Positions 32,801-41,039 of a DNA stretch of 64,000 nucleotides are shown in pieces. Positions within the stretch are counted from its first letter, which is position 1; the number at the start of each line of letters is the position of its first letter. The position numbers and the translations under genes are program-made. The stretch spans positions 54,733-118,732 of the forward strand of contig JBAXSE010000001.1 in the NCBI GenBank assembly GCA_037130845.1, read 5' to 3'. A model generated the notes under the pieces. That model was not told where the DNA came from. It saw only the letters and a list, made by a program, of their open reading frames with translations, and did not search any database. The stretch is from 1-14-0-10-37-14 sp037130845 (GTDB taxonomy: Bacteria; Patescibacteriota; Patescibacteriia; Patescibacteriales; Patescibacteriaceae).

Positions 32801-33451
32801 TTAAGGTTTCCATTTTTCCCACTTAACCACGGCCGAGCTCTGCTTCTTTTTCGGATTCAGCTCGTCGATCATAATCAGTTCCAGCGCTTTGTTGAAGGAG
32901 AGTTCTCCCCGGTAATATTTGTTTCCGTGTTCGAAGTTGTAATTCAGAACATAAGCGGTATGGCGGAATTGTTTAGTCCGGCTGTGATATGGTAATAGCA
33001 ATCCGCTGCCATCCAATATGACCATCAAGTCCCTGCGAATATGGCCGGTTTCTAGAGCCAGGAAAACTATTTCCTGGATCAAACTGGCATAGCGGGCGCG
33101 GATATCATCAAGATTGATGATAAGCGGTGCCACTTTGGGATAGGCCGGATCGTCCAGATCTAATCCCGGCGTGTAGGGCGGTATCTCGATAGTAGTCAGC
33201 CACAAGTCATTGTCGAAGCCCAGCCAGCCTTTCCAGATCTCGTCGCCTTCGGCTAGATAGAATTGGGTATAGAAGGTCTCTTTGGGATTGGCGGCCTGGC
33301 ATTCCGGACCGGACATTTCCAGGGCGCCGCAACGGCGTAATTCCTGGATCAAGCTGGTGGCGACCGTGTGTTCGTTGATGGCCTGTTTGGCTATCTTCTT
33401 GAGTAGTACATCGTAATAAACTTCGATGCGTTTGAGCGCTTTTTCTGTCAT
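32801..33451 (-). CDS. Hypothetical protein, paralogue of the 32123-32761 product
   Basis: A 216-residue protein counted from the ATG at 33451, which follows TTTTGGAGAGATTTA; the frame stays open 27 codons upstream but that part is the promoter leader. It has an N-terminal helical part (about 1-50), then beta-rich segments with conserved tryptophans and tyrosines. It is the first gene of the operon driven by the promoter at 33500-33528. Function unknown; no signal peptide or catalytic motif seen. Confidence 0.65.
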   Translation of the reverse strand: MTEKALKRIEVYYDVLLKKIAKQAINEHTVATSLIQELRRCGALEMSGPECQAANPKETFYTQFYLAEGDEIWKGWLGFDNDLWLTTIEIPPYTPGLDLDDPAYPKVAPLIINLDDIRARYASLIQEIVFLALETGHIRRDLMVILDGSGLLLPYHSRTKQFRHTAYVLNYNFEHGNKYYRGELSFNKALELIMIDELNPKKKQSSAVVKWEKWKP

Positions 33452-33499
33452 TAAATCTCTCCAAAATTGTGAATATTGTGATTTCAAAAAACTGGCCCT

Positions 33500-33528
33500 A
33501 CAATAGCATTTTGTTGCTAATTTGTCAA
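33500..33528 (-). promoter_or_regulatory. Sigma-70-type promoter for the paralogue pair
   Basis: On the minus strand, TTGACA (33523-33528), 17 bases, TATTGT (33500-33505). Confidence 0.7.
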
Positions 33529-33611
33529 GCATTATTGGTAATTTGCATAAATTTGCTGATTTTCTCTATTGTTTAAAAGCCGCCAAATATGTGTGCATAT
33601 TCCTTTAGCTA

Positions 33612-33640
33612 TTGACATATGTCTTATTGTATGTTATAAA
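33612..33640 (+). promoter_or_regulatory. Sigma-70-type promoter for the 33714 gene
   Basis: TTGACA (33612-33617), 17 bases, TATAAA (33635-33640), divergent from the promoter at 33500-33528. The gene starts 73 bases downstream after TTTTTGGAG. Confidence 0.8.
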
Positions 33641-33713
33641 TATTATGGCTAAGTAATTAGCTATTAATAGGTAATGTATAACACTTTTTGTTTCATATTT
33701 TTGGAGATTTTCC

Positions 33714-34148
33714 ATGAAAAGATCGTTTGTTCTTTTGCTCGCTTTCATACTCTGTTTGTTCTCGTTTGCGTATTCAGCGCCCAAGCAGGCAGTGTCCATA
33801 GATTTGTCTTTGTATCCTAAGATAGATACCGAAGACGAAGACGGAATTTCTTATTCCCACGATGCGACTCTTGGCAGCTTTATCTCGGGAAAGGTGATAT
33901 TCTCAAAAGTTAAGTTGAGTACATCAGAGGCCGAGAAAATATGCACCGGCAAGAAAGACGCACCTAAGGATTGTATTATCCTAAAGTTCTCAACAAAGCC
34001 TGTTGTTAAAAAGATTGACGGCAGCGTATACCGACACTGTTATTACATTATAGATTATAATGATGCAGACAAAGGAAAAGTCGGTGAGTTCCTTTTGGAT
34101 GATGTAATTTATAAAGTAGAACTGGATGAAGATTTTGGCGAAGGTTGA
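33714..34148 (+). CDS. Secreted protein of unknown function
   Basis: A 144-residue protein with a clear signal peptide (MKRSFVLLLAFILCLFSFAYS, cleavage about residue 21). The mature part is about 120 residues and contains three cysteines (CTGKK, DCIIL, HCYY), so disulfides are possible. No domain recognised. It is a single-gene unit with its own promoter and terminator. Confidence 0.7.
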   Translation: MKRSFVLLLAFILCLFSFAYSAPKQAVSIDLSLYPKIDTEDEDGISYSHDATLGSFISGKVIFSKVKLSTSEAEKICTGKKDAPKDCIILKFSTKPVVKKIDGSVYRHCYYIIDYNDADKGKVGEFLLDDVIYKVELDEDFGEG

Positions 34149-34169
34149 GCCTTGACCCTAATAAATTTT

Positions 34170-34193
34170 AAGCCGCATTATGTAATGCGGCTT
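34170..34193 (+). terminator. Intrinsic terminator of the 33714 gene
   Basis: A 9-bp stem AAGCCGCAT/ATGCGGCTT (34170-34178 with 34185-34193), loop TATGTA, then TTTTAAT. Confidence 0.85.
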
Positions 34194-34289
34194 TTTTAAT
34201 ACTCTGATTTACGGAGTATTTTTTATTATATATTTGCCTTTGTCGGTTTTTCGGTTGATGGTTACTTGGATAACTTTTGTAGATATAAC

Positions 34290-34315
34290 AATACCTCTTT
34301 TTGCAAAGAGGTATT
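34290..34315 (-). terminator. Probable terminator of the 34327-34935 gene
   Basis: An 11-bp perfect stem AATACCTCTTT/AAAGAGGTATT (34290-34300 with 34305-34315), loop TTGC. It lies 11 bases beyond the minus-strand stop; the T-tract after it is weak (GTTATAT). Confidence 0.65.
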
Positions 34316-34326
34316 GAGAGATAGGC

Positions 34327-34935
34327 TTATTTTTTGGCAATTTTTTTGGCTGGAGCTTTCTTGGCGGGAGCTTTTTTTACAGGTTGCTTGGGGGCCATCT
34401 TTTGGACTTCTTTGACCGCTTTTTTGACCTGCTTGATGATTGGTTTTATTTCTTTGGAATTGGCAACCCGCTTGACGGCCTTGATCGCTTGCTTAGCTTG
34501 CGGGGAGTTGGCGGCTTTCTTGACTGCCTTGACGACTTGCTTGGCTTGGGGCGAGGCGGCCGCTTTTTTGACTGCCTTAACTGCTTCTTTGACCGTTTTC
34601 TTAGCTTGCTTGATAGTCGGTTCAGCTAGCTTGCCGGCTTCTTGCCAGTCATTTTTTAGCTTCTTGGCAAACTTCTTGATCTCTGGGGCTTGCGCCTTGT
34701 ATTGCTTGGCATAAGCGGCGGAAATCGTGTCGACGGTCTCGTGATGGAGATTGTCGGTAATAATCTTGGCGTTAGCCAATTGCTTTCCGACTTCCATTTC
34801 CATCTTGGTCATCCAAGCGGCGGCCTTTTTTTGGTTCTTTTTGGCATTAGGGCCCATCAGATAATAGGCGGCCGAAACGCCGGCGCCGATAGCAGCCACC
34901 TTGCCGATGGCCGACTTTTTCTTTTTGATAGTCAT
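34327..34935 (-). CDS. Lys/Ala-rich histone-H1-like protein
   Basis: In this 202-residue protein the N-terminal ~30 residues include a hydrophobic segment (IGKVAAIGAGVSAAYYLMG) of the YtxH type. The middle is helical, and residues about 115-202 are a low-complexity K/A/V array with repeats AVKKAANSPQAKQ. It ends in KKAPAKKAPAKK, like bacterial histone H1-like tails. Such tails bind DNA non-specifically; whether this protein is a nucleoid factor or a membrane-tethered one is open. A weak promoter (TTACAT, 18 bp, TATAAT) precedes it. Confidence 0.65.
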   Translation of the reverse strand: MTIKKKKSAIGKVAAIGAGVSAAYYLMGPNAKKNQKKAAAWMTKMEMEVGKQLANAKIITDNLHHETVDTISAAYAKQYKAQAPEIKKFAKKLKNDWQEAGKLAEPTIKQAKKTVKEAVKAVKKAAASPQAKQVVKAVKKAANSPQAKQAIKAVKRVANSKEIKPIIKQVKKAVKEVQKMAPKQPVKKAPAKKAPAKKIAKK

Positions 34936-35010
34936 AGTATTGTTAGTGAATTAGTTTAGATAGTAATTATAACATACTATATTGGGAATATGTAAATAGT
35001 TACTTCTATG

Positions 35011-35127
35011 TGCTCCTACAAATACAAATTATTACAAATGTACAAATCCGTATCTAAACGTCAAGTTCTTATTTGTAGATTTGTAATAATTTGTATTTGT
35101 AGGAGGCGACAGCTTGTATTTGTAGGA
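35011..35127. repeat. Family A palindromic repeat, copy 5
   Basis: The element runs from TGCTCCTACAAATACAAATT to ATTTGTAGGAG at 35105. A second short right-end copy, TTGTATTTGTAGGAA, lies at 35113-35127. The centre reads CCGTATCTAAACGTCAAGTT. It lies between the histone-like gene and the terminator of the MutS-like gene. Confidence 0.85.
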
Positions 35128-35145
35128 AAGTGTTTAATATTAAAA

Positions 35146-35170
35146 AACAACCGCCATGATAGCGGTTGTT
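35146..35170 (-). terminator. Intrinsic terminator of the MutS-like gene
   Basis: A 9-bp stem AACAACCGC/GCGGTTGTT (35146-35154 with 35162-35170). On the minus strand it is followed by TTTTAATATT. Confidence 0.82.
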
Positions 35171-35196
35171 GGGCTGATTAAAATTGTTTTAATCGG

Positions 35197-37350
35197 TTAG
35201 TGTTTGATGTATTTGTCGAGGCCGACGGTCTTGCTGAGTTCGATCAGCTGGCCGGTGCCGATGCCTTCGGAGAATTTGTGGTTGCGATCTACTTTGATGC
35301 AGAGAGCGCCGAGATTGCTTTTCACATATTCGGCCAGTTCGGTCATCTGGGTGCTAAAGACCACGGAATAGCCGCGGCGGCTGAGCTCTTTGAGCACGTC
35401 TTTGCCGACTTGGATGCCTTCCAATTCCTGGGTGCCTTTGCCGATTTCGTCGATAAAGACCAGGACTTTGTCCTTGGCTGTGTTTTCCAATTCCTCAAAG
35501 ATGTTGGTGTACTTTTTGAGCACGACGGTGGCTAGGGAGCCTTTTTCATTCTTCTCGTTGGTGACCGAGCCGATAACTGTTTTGACATTGGCGGTGTATT
35601 GGTCGGCATACAAGAGCAGTCCGCTCTGAGCTATGTATACGCTTTCCATAGCGCTATTGCCGGCAACTGTTTTGCCGCCGCCATTAGCACCGGTCAGACA
35701 AACGATCTGGCCGTTGATGGAGGGGAAGTTGTTGATCGGCACCAGTACCTGTTTCTTTTCTTTGTCATCAAAATCGTTGATGACCAGATGCATGGGCACT
35801 AAGCCCTTGAAAGAAATCTCGTTCTTGTCGCTGAATTGCGGCAAGCACAAGGGCAGGTTCTGGGTAGCCGCTTTTTCGCGGTAGATACGGGCGATCTCAT
35901 TGACCACTTTTATGTCCTCCAGATTCCGCCTGACAAATTTGCGATGCTTGATCAGTTCATTATAGATTGGGTTGAAGCGGGCTTCATTGAACAGATTGTT
36001 CAGGTTGGCCCATTTGTAAACCATGTCCATATTGTAAGAACTGTAATGCTGCAGGTCGAAGAATTTCGGGTCCAAGTCGGCGATGGTTTCGGCGAATTTG
36101 ACGGAGATGATGTCATTGCGCTGTTCCAGGACCTTTTTGTCCAGACGATAACGGTTCTTTTGTATCACTTCTGCGGCCTCTACGCTGAAGCCATTGAACA
36201 TCAAGTTGACTGCTTCGATGTCGCTATTGCGGACGGTCTTGCCGTCGGGGAAAGTGCCTTTGATTCTGGCAACCTTAATCTTGAGTCCATCCTGGTCATA
36301 GCCGAAGCCGATTTCCAAATGGATTTCTTCCGGCAATATGTCCCAGTCTGGCCAATAAACAAAATCGCTATCAATATCGCTGTTGTAGTCGGAACATTTG
36401 AATTCATCAGATAATTCTTTGAGTGTGTCGAACATCAACTTGCGGTCCGTGGGCAGATCTTTTTTAGGAAAACTATGCTTGGCCGTCAGCTTGATCAACT
36501 TTTTGGCGATTTTGACGGCAGCACTATTCAGGTCTTGGACAATGTTATCATCCGCTTCGGTGATGACCATGCTTTTGTAAGCATTTTTTCTGATCCGCTT
36601 TTTAGTCGATCGTTCGATCCATTGGGAGACGCCGCACCATTTTAAGGGGTTGAGATTGCTATCCAGCCAATCGGGCAGGTAGTAATTGTTAGCCTGCGAC
36701 ACCTGGTAGCTGTAGCGCTGGTGGCCGTAGATGATAAAGTCGGCGGTCCGGTGGCCGAGAGTTCCCGTATTCACGGTAGTAGTCGCGGAACCTTCGATGG
36801 CGGCAGAAACCTGGATCAGGTCGCCGATTACTTTGGCCATTTCATTCTCAGTTGCAGCCAAAGCTTGGCTGTCCTTGAGGAATTGGACAAAGGTTGACAG
36901 CGTCTCGGGCATGTCGGCCGGAGAGCCGACCAGGTCCAGGATCTTTTGGATAGTGTTCCAGTAGGCGTTGCCTCCGGGCGCTGAGTAGTAGTTGAGGAAC
37001 TTCTGGCCTTCATATTCGGGCAAGCGTCCATTTTCCAGTTCAACGTTGCTATATTGGTAGAGCCAATCCGAGAGTTTTTTGTTGTCATACAACAGCTTCA
37101 ATAGTTTGGAGCGGTTGATGATTTCCTGCTTGTCGGTGATGCCGAAGCTTTCTGACAATTCGTGGCCTTGCAAGCCGAGGCTGCGCAAGATTTCGTATTT
37201 GGGAAAGTCGGCCGGATTGACAATCTTTAGCTTGTCTTTGGGGTCGATTTTGGTATTCCAATAAACAGTGTCTTTGCTCGGATAGATGACCGGTGCGAAA
37301 TTAATCGAAGTTTCGGTTGCAAAAGTGTCGGTAGTGTTGTTCGAGCTCAT
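35197..37350 (-). CDS. Divergent MutS-family ATPase
   Basis: In the 717-residue protein the last ~200 residues are a MutS-type ABC ATPase: Walker A LTGANGGGKTVAGNS (about 553-567), Walker B VLVFIDEIGKGTQELEG (about 630-646) and VVFSTQMTEL. The long N-terminal part is helical, like the MutS core/lever, but lacks the mismatch-reading F-x-E motif. It also lacks the C-terminal Smr domain of MutS2. It is therefore neither a standard MutS1 nor MutS2. Short MutS-like ATPases of unknown role are known in bacteria; DNA-structure or RNA binding is possible. It has its own promoter and terminator. Confidence 0.82.
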   Translation of the reverse strand: MSSNNTTDTFATETSINFAPVIYPSKDTVYWNTKIDPKDKLKIVNPADFPKYEILRSLGLQGHELSESFGITDKQEIINRSKLLKLLYDNKKLSDWLYQYSNVELENGRLPEYEGQKFLNYYSAPGGNAYWNTIQKILDLVGSPADMPETLSTFVQFLKDSQALAATENEMAKVIGDLIQVSAAIEGSATTTVNTGTLGHRTADFIIYGHQRYSYQVSQANNYYLPDWLDSNLNPLKWCGVSQWIERSTKKRIRKNAYKSMVITEADDNIVQDLNSAAVKIAKKLIKLTAKHSFPKKDLPTDRKLMFDTLKELSDEFKCSDYNSDIDSDFVYWPDWDILPEEIHLEIGFGYDQDGLKIKVARIKGTFPDGKTVRNSDIEAVNLMFNGFSVEAAEVIQKNRYRLDKKVLEQRNDIISVKFAETIADLDPKFFDLQHYSSYNMDMVYKWANLNNLFNEARFNPIYNELIKHRKFVRRNLEDIKVVNEIARIYREKAATQNLPLCLPQFSDKNEISFKGLVPMHLVINDFDDKEKKQVLVPINNFPSINGQIVCLTGANGGGKTVAGNSAMESVYIAQSGLLLYADQYTANVKTVIGSVTNEKNEKGSLATVVLKKYTNIFEELENTAKDKVLVFIDEIGKGTQELEGIQVGKDVLKELSRRGYSVVFSTQMTELAEYVKSNLGALCIKVDRNHKFSEGIGTGQLIELSKTVGLDKYIKH

Positions 37351-37406
37351 TAGGAAATCCTTCTAAATAATGGAAAAATAAATTTTTAATATACTAAACT
37401 GATGGA

Positions 37407-37435
37407 ATAATAACATATTTTTAACTTAATGTCAA
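37407..37435 (-). promoter_or_regulatory. Sigma-70-type promoter of the MutS-like gene
   Basis: On the minus strand, TTGACA (37430-37435), 17 bases, TATTAT (37407-37412). The perfect palindrome at 37465-37488 lies 30 bases upstream of the -35 box. Confidence 0.8.
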
Positions 37436-37464
37436 TAGTATATGTAAAGGGTATTATTTTAGAT

Positions 37465-37488
37465 ATATTGGCTAATATTAGCCAATAT
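37465..37488. promoter_or_regulatory. 24-bp perfect palindrome
   Basis: ATATTGGCTAAT reads identically on both strands when continued through 37488. It contains TTGGCTAA/TTAGCCAA, the motif that also occurs upstream of the promoters at 2167, 9115 and 61736/61848. It lies between the MutS-like gene and the sensor kinase gene and could be an operator. The rest of this 347-base gap (37489-37697) shows only a TATAAT box near 37673. Confidence 0.6.
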
Positions 37489-37697
37489 GCTTTTATATAT
37501 GCTAGAATATGAACATTGCCGGAAAAGACAGAGTTTAGCGTCTATAGTATTTGAATGATTGGAGTTTAATTTACAAATTAGCCAGGCATAAAGGTTAGAC
37601 CGGGTGTAATGTATTTGAATATTTGAATTACCTGCTGCCCCGGGGAACACTTTTTATAAGCACCGAAAAATGTTATAATGAAATAAATAAATTTTTC

Positions 37698-39851
37698 ATG
37701 AAACTGGGTAAAAGCATCATCTGGGTTTTTTTGATTATTGGCTTGGCCGGCGGCCTGGTGGTTTTTTGGTTGTGGCAGAATTATCAGACCAGGCGCAGCG
37801 AGATTATCGCCACCGAGCTCAATCAAACTGCCAATCAGTATGCCTCGACCATCAATTCTTACCGTTTGGTCAGCCGCACTATTTATGACGAGGTAGTCAA
37901 TACTTCCGAGGTGCTTGGGTTGCTTAAGTCCAGCCGGAATGCTTCGACTTCGACGCAAAGCCTCATCAGAACGGAGTTGTATCAACGTTTTTTGCCGGTA
38001 TACGAAAGATTGCGTTTAAAAAACTTCAAACAATTGAGCGTGTATGATCCGGAAGGCATCGGCTTTCTGAACATGTACAAGCCGGAGGATGTGGGAGACC
38101 AAAGCGCGGCCAAGCGGTTATCGATACAGATAGCTTGCAAGCAGGGCAAATATGTCGAGGGGTTTGAAGAGGGCAAGACCTTTAATGGGTTCCGTTATAT
38201 TTTTCCCCTAAGCGATCAGACTGTCGGTTTGGGCTGTCTGGAAACCAGTGTTTCTTTTTCTACTTTTCAACACGAAATGGGCGGTATCTTCCCATCGACT
38301 TTCCAGTTCATTCTGAAAAAGGATATCATCTCCGATCAGGTTTTTAGCGGTGATGCTCGCACTTTCCAAATTAGTGATTTGAGTCAAGACTACTTTTTGG
38401 AAAGCGAGCCGGATGCGGCCAAGCAAGTGACTAGCGTTTTGCCGGAGCAAGTTAAGCAGATAAACCAGCAACTAAAAAATACAGCCAGGCTCCAAATGGA
38501 ACAGGGCAAGGAGTTTGCCGAAGATGTCAGCGTTGCTAATTCCAATTTTGTCGTTCTGTTCTTGCCGATCAATAATATCGCCGGACAGCAGGTGGCATAT
38601 CTGGTGGCTTATCATCCGCTTGATTCTATCTATCTGTTGCGCAACGATTTTTATCTGCGGGCAGTCTTTACTATTTCTTTGCTGATTATATTGCTGTTCT
38701 TGACGTATTACATCTATGAAGGCCAGCAGAAATTACTGGGCGCGGGTGAGCGGCTGAAGAATATCACGGCAGCCATGAACGAAGGATTGATGGTTATCAA
38801 TAACAAGCGTGAAATCATCTTTTATAATTCTGCGGCTGAGGAGATGAGCGGGTTCAAGGCGGAGGAGGCGATCGGCCATGCTTTGGGCAGCGGGCTGAAG
38901 TTTGTTTATGAAACGGGCAATAAAGCCAATGGCCAGTTTATTGAAGATGTTTTTAAAAAAAATACGACGGTTGTAAATTCTACAGATGTCTATCTGTTGC
39001 AAAAAAACGGCGAACGGCTGCCGGTGCTGATTAGCGCCGCTCCGCTGAGCAGCCAAAAGGGCGAGGTGACCGGCTGTATCGTGGTCTTCCGCGATATGAC
39101 GCGCGAGCGTGAGGTGGACAAGGCCAAGACGGAGTTCGTATCGTTGGCCAGCCACCAGCTCAAGACGCCGTTGTCGGCTATCAATTGGTATGCTGAGATG
39201 ATGTTGGATGGCGATGCCGGGCCGCTGAACGCGCGGCAGACCGACTTTTTGCATGAGATTGCCAATGGCAATCAACGCATGGTCAAGCTGGTTAATTCAC
39301 TCTTGAATGTATCGCGTATCGATATGGGTACTTTGTCGGTTATGCCGGAGCCGGTTGATCTGGCTGAGCTGACCAGCTCGGTGATTACCGAGCAACAATT
39401 CGCCTTGGATGCCAAGAAGCAGACCTTGGAGAGGGTGTTTGATCCTAGCTTGCCCAAAATTAATCTGGACGTGAACCTGATGCGTATCGTAATGCAGAAT
39501 TTGGTGTCCAATGCCATTAAGTATACGCGCGAAGAAGGCCATATCGAAGTCGAGCTCAAAAAGAAAGACGACAAGAATGCTTATATCAGAGTAAGCGATA
39601 ATGGCTACGGCATCCCCAAGCAGCAACAACCGGAAATCTTTAAGAAATTATTCCGCGCCAATAATATCAAATCACGCAAGGTAGAAGGCACCGGCCTCGG
39701 CTTGTATGTGGCCAAGGCGGTTATCGATGCCTTTGGCGGCAAGATCTGGTTTGATTCAGCCGAGGACAAGGGCACCACTTTCCATATATTGTTGCCTCTA
39801 GCAGGGATTAAGAAGAAAGAAGGGACGAAGGGGCTGGAGGAGAACACGTAG
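37698..39851 (+). CDS. PAS-domain sensor histidine kinase
   Basis: The 717-residue protein, counted from the ATG at 37698, senses an external signal and phosphorylates a response regulator. Order of domains: membrane helix (about 8-30), extracytoplasmic dCACHE-like domain (about 35-310), second helix (VFTISLLIILLFLTYYIY, about 322-340), PAS (about 350-465), HisKA with SLASHQLKTPL (phospho-acceptor His), and HATPase with NLVSNAIKY, DNGYGIP and GTGLGLYVAK. All catalytic boxes are intact. No response regulator gene is adjacent, so it is an orphan here. A terminator at 39983 separates it from the convergent operon. Confidence 0.92.
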   Translation: MKLGKSIIWVFLIIGLAGGLVVFWLWQNYQTRRSEIIATELNQTANQYASTINSYRLVSRTIYDEVVNTSEVLGLLKSSRNASTSTQSLIRTELYQRFLPVYERLRLKNFKQLSVYDPEGIGFLNMYKPEDVGDQSAAKRLSIQIACKQGKYVEGFEEGKTFNGFRYIFPLSDQTVGLGCLETSVSFSTFQHEMGGIFPSTFQFILKKDIISDQVFSGDARTFQISDLSQDYFLESEPDAAKQVTSVLPEQVKQINQQLKNTARLQMEQGKEFAEDVSVANSNFVVLFLPINNIAGQQVAYLVAYHPLDSIYLLRNDFYLRAVFTISLLIILLFLTYYIYEGQQKLLGAGERLKNITAAMNEGLMVINNKREIIFYNSAAEEMSGFKAEEAIGHALGSGLKFVYETGNKANGQFIEDVFKKNTTVVNSTDVYLLQKNGERLPVLISAAPLSSQKGEVTGCIVVFRDMTREREVDKAKTEFVSLASHQLKTPLSAINWYAEMMLDGDAGPLNARQTDFLHEIANGNQRMVKLVNSLLNVSRIDMGTLSVMPEPVDLAELTSSVITEQQFALDAKKQTLERVFDPSLPKINLDVNLMRIVMQNLVSNAIKYTREEGHIEVELKKKDDKNAYIRVSDNGYGIPKQQQPEIFKKLFRANNIKSRKVEGTGLGLYVAKAVIDAFGGKIWFDSAEDKGTTFHILLPLAGIKKKEGTKGLEENT

Positions 39852-39982
39852 GGGGAAATTAAGAATTAATAATTAAGAATTAATAATTTTAGAGTCCGCC
39901 CAGGGAGGACAATTAAAAAAATCCGCCTCGGGCGGATACCAACTCCTTTTACATTTTCGTTTTTAATTTTTAGCTATATTAT

Positions 39983-40011
39983 AAAACGCGGATATGACCT
40001 ATCCGCGTTTT
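39983..40011. terminator. Bidirectional terminator
   Basis: An 11-bp stem AAAACGCGGAT/ATCCGCGTTTT (39983-39993 with 40001-40011), loop ATGACCT, between the convergent kinase gene and the minus-strand glycosidase operon. Just upstream lie a doubled AATTAAGAATTAATAA (39857-39888) and a small TCCGCC/GGCGGA hairpin. Confidence 0.85.
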
Positions 40012-40030
40012 TGCATTACTGAAGTTATGA

Positions 40031-41038
40031 TTACCATTTGAGACTCTTCGCGATATCCCAATAGGCGGTGATGCCTCGGCGTTTTTGGAGATACCACCAT
40101 TCTACTCCCCAGAGGTAGACGCGGCTAAAATTGGTATCGTGGGCGTAGCTGAGATTGGATTTAAAGTCGTCGGGGGTAAAAGATTTGTTTGATTCGCCGA
40201 TAGGCAGCTTGTCCAGTGTGGAATTGGGCGCCCAGGGTTCAGCTTGCAGCTCGGCTACGATCATCTGCGATGGATTGAGTCCGGCGTTTTGCGCTTTGGC
40301 AAAGTAGAGTGAAGGCGGCCAAGGATAATGCAGATAACCGAAGAATGGGTTCCAGACGGTACGATAGAGGGTGGAGCCGAAGTAGTCACCCAGCGCCGCC
40401 TCGCGCTTCCAATCAGATAGTTCGCCTGAACCGGTAATCATAATCGGCTTGGTATCTAGACTGCGGACCAGGCGGACTTCTTCGGCCAGGAATTCGGGGT
40501 CGCTCTTGGGACATTGGCCGAATGAATCCAGCAGCGGTTCGTTCTCAACTTGCCAGATGGCGACTTCCGGTCGATTGCGGTAACGTTCCACAATCATGCG
40601 GATCTCGCGCAGTATCCGTATCTGCACTTCATGTTCCGGCAAATCTTTGGTCCACATGGGAGTATGGCACTCGGGCCAGCGCGGCAGGCGGCGGCCGATT
40701 ACTAAGACATATTGGACGCCGCGCTTGGCGCCTTCATCCAGGATCCAATCATAATCATAAAAATTGAAATTGCCTTCTATATCTTCGATATTATCCCAAT
40801 AGACTGGTATGCGCACTTGTTTGACTTGCAAGTCGTCCAAGATGGCGGTATAGGTATCCTGCCAGTTGAGCCCCAGGGCCGAGGCAAATTTTTTGGAATA
40901 GGTGATGCCCCAGTAGCCGGATTCGCGTGGCAGAGGGTTAAAGCTAAAGTAACCAAGATTGAATTTGAAAACAAAAAGGATCGCCAAGGCGACCACGGCA
41001 AAAATTATTAAGATGATTCTTTGCCGATGCTTGCGCAT
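40031..41038 (-). CDS. Membrane-anchored glycoside-hydrolase-like protein (clan GH-A fold)
   Basis: A 335-residue protein with one N-terminal membrane helix (about 8-25), then a TIM-barrel-like domain. WQVENEPLL carries the N-E pair typical of the acid/base residue of clan GH-A enzymes, and AELQAEPW supplies a candidate nucleophile glutamate. QVKQVRIPVYWDNIE is the usual early strand. The exact GH family (GH5, GH39 or GH42-like) and the substrate are not clear. Upstream genes with 1- and 8-base gaps encode a transporter and a glycosyltransferase-like protein, suggesting a role in surface glycan handling. Confidence 0.75.
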   Translation of the reverse strand: MRKHRQRIILIIFAVVALAILFVFKFNLGYFSFNPLPRESGYWGITYSKKFASALGLNWQDTYTAILDDLQVKQVRIPVYWDNIEDIEGNFNFYDYDWILDEGAKRGVQYVLVIGRRLPRWPECHTPMWTKDLPEHEVQIRILREIRMIVERYRNRPEVAIWQVENEPLLDSFGQCPKSDPEFLAEEVRLVRSLDTKPIMITGSGELSDWKREAALGDYFGSTLYRTVWNPFFGYLHYPWPPSLYFAKAQNAGLNPSQMIVAELQAEPWAPNSTLDKLPIGESNKSFTPDDFKSNLSYAHDTNFSRVYLWGVEWWYLQKRRGITAYWDIAKSLKW

Positions 41039-41039
41039 A

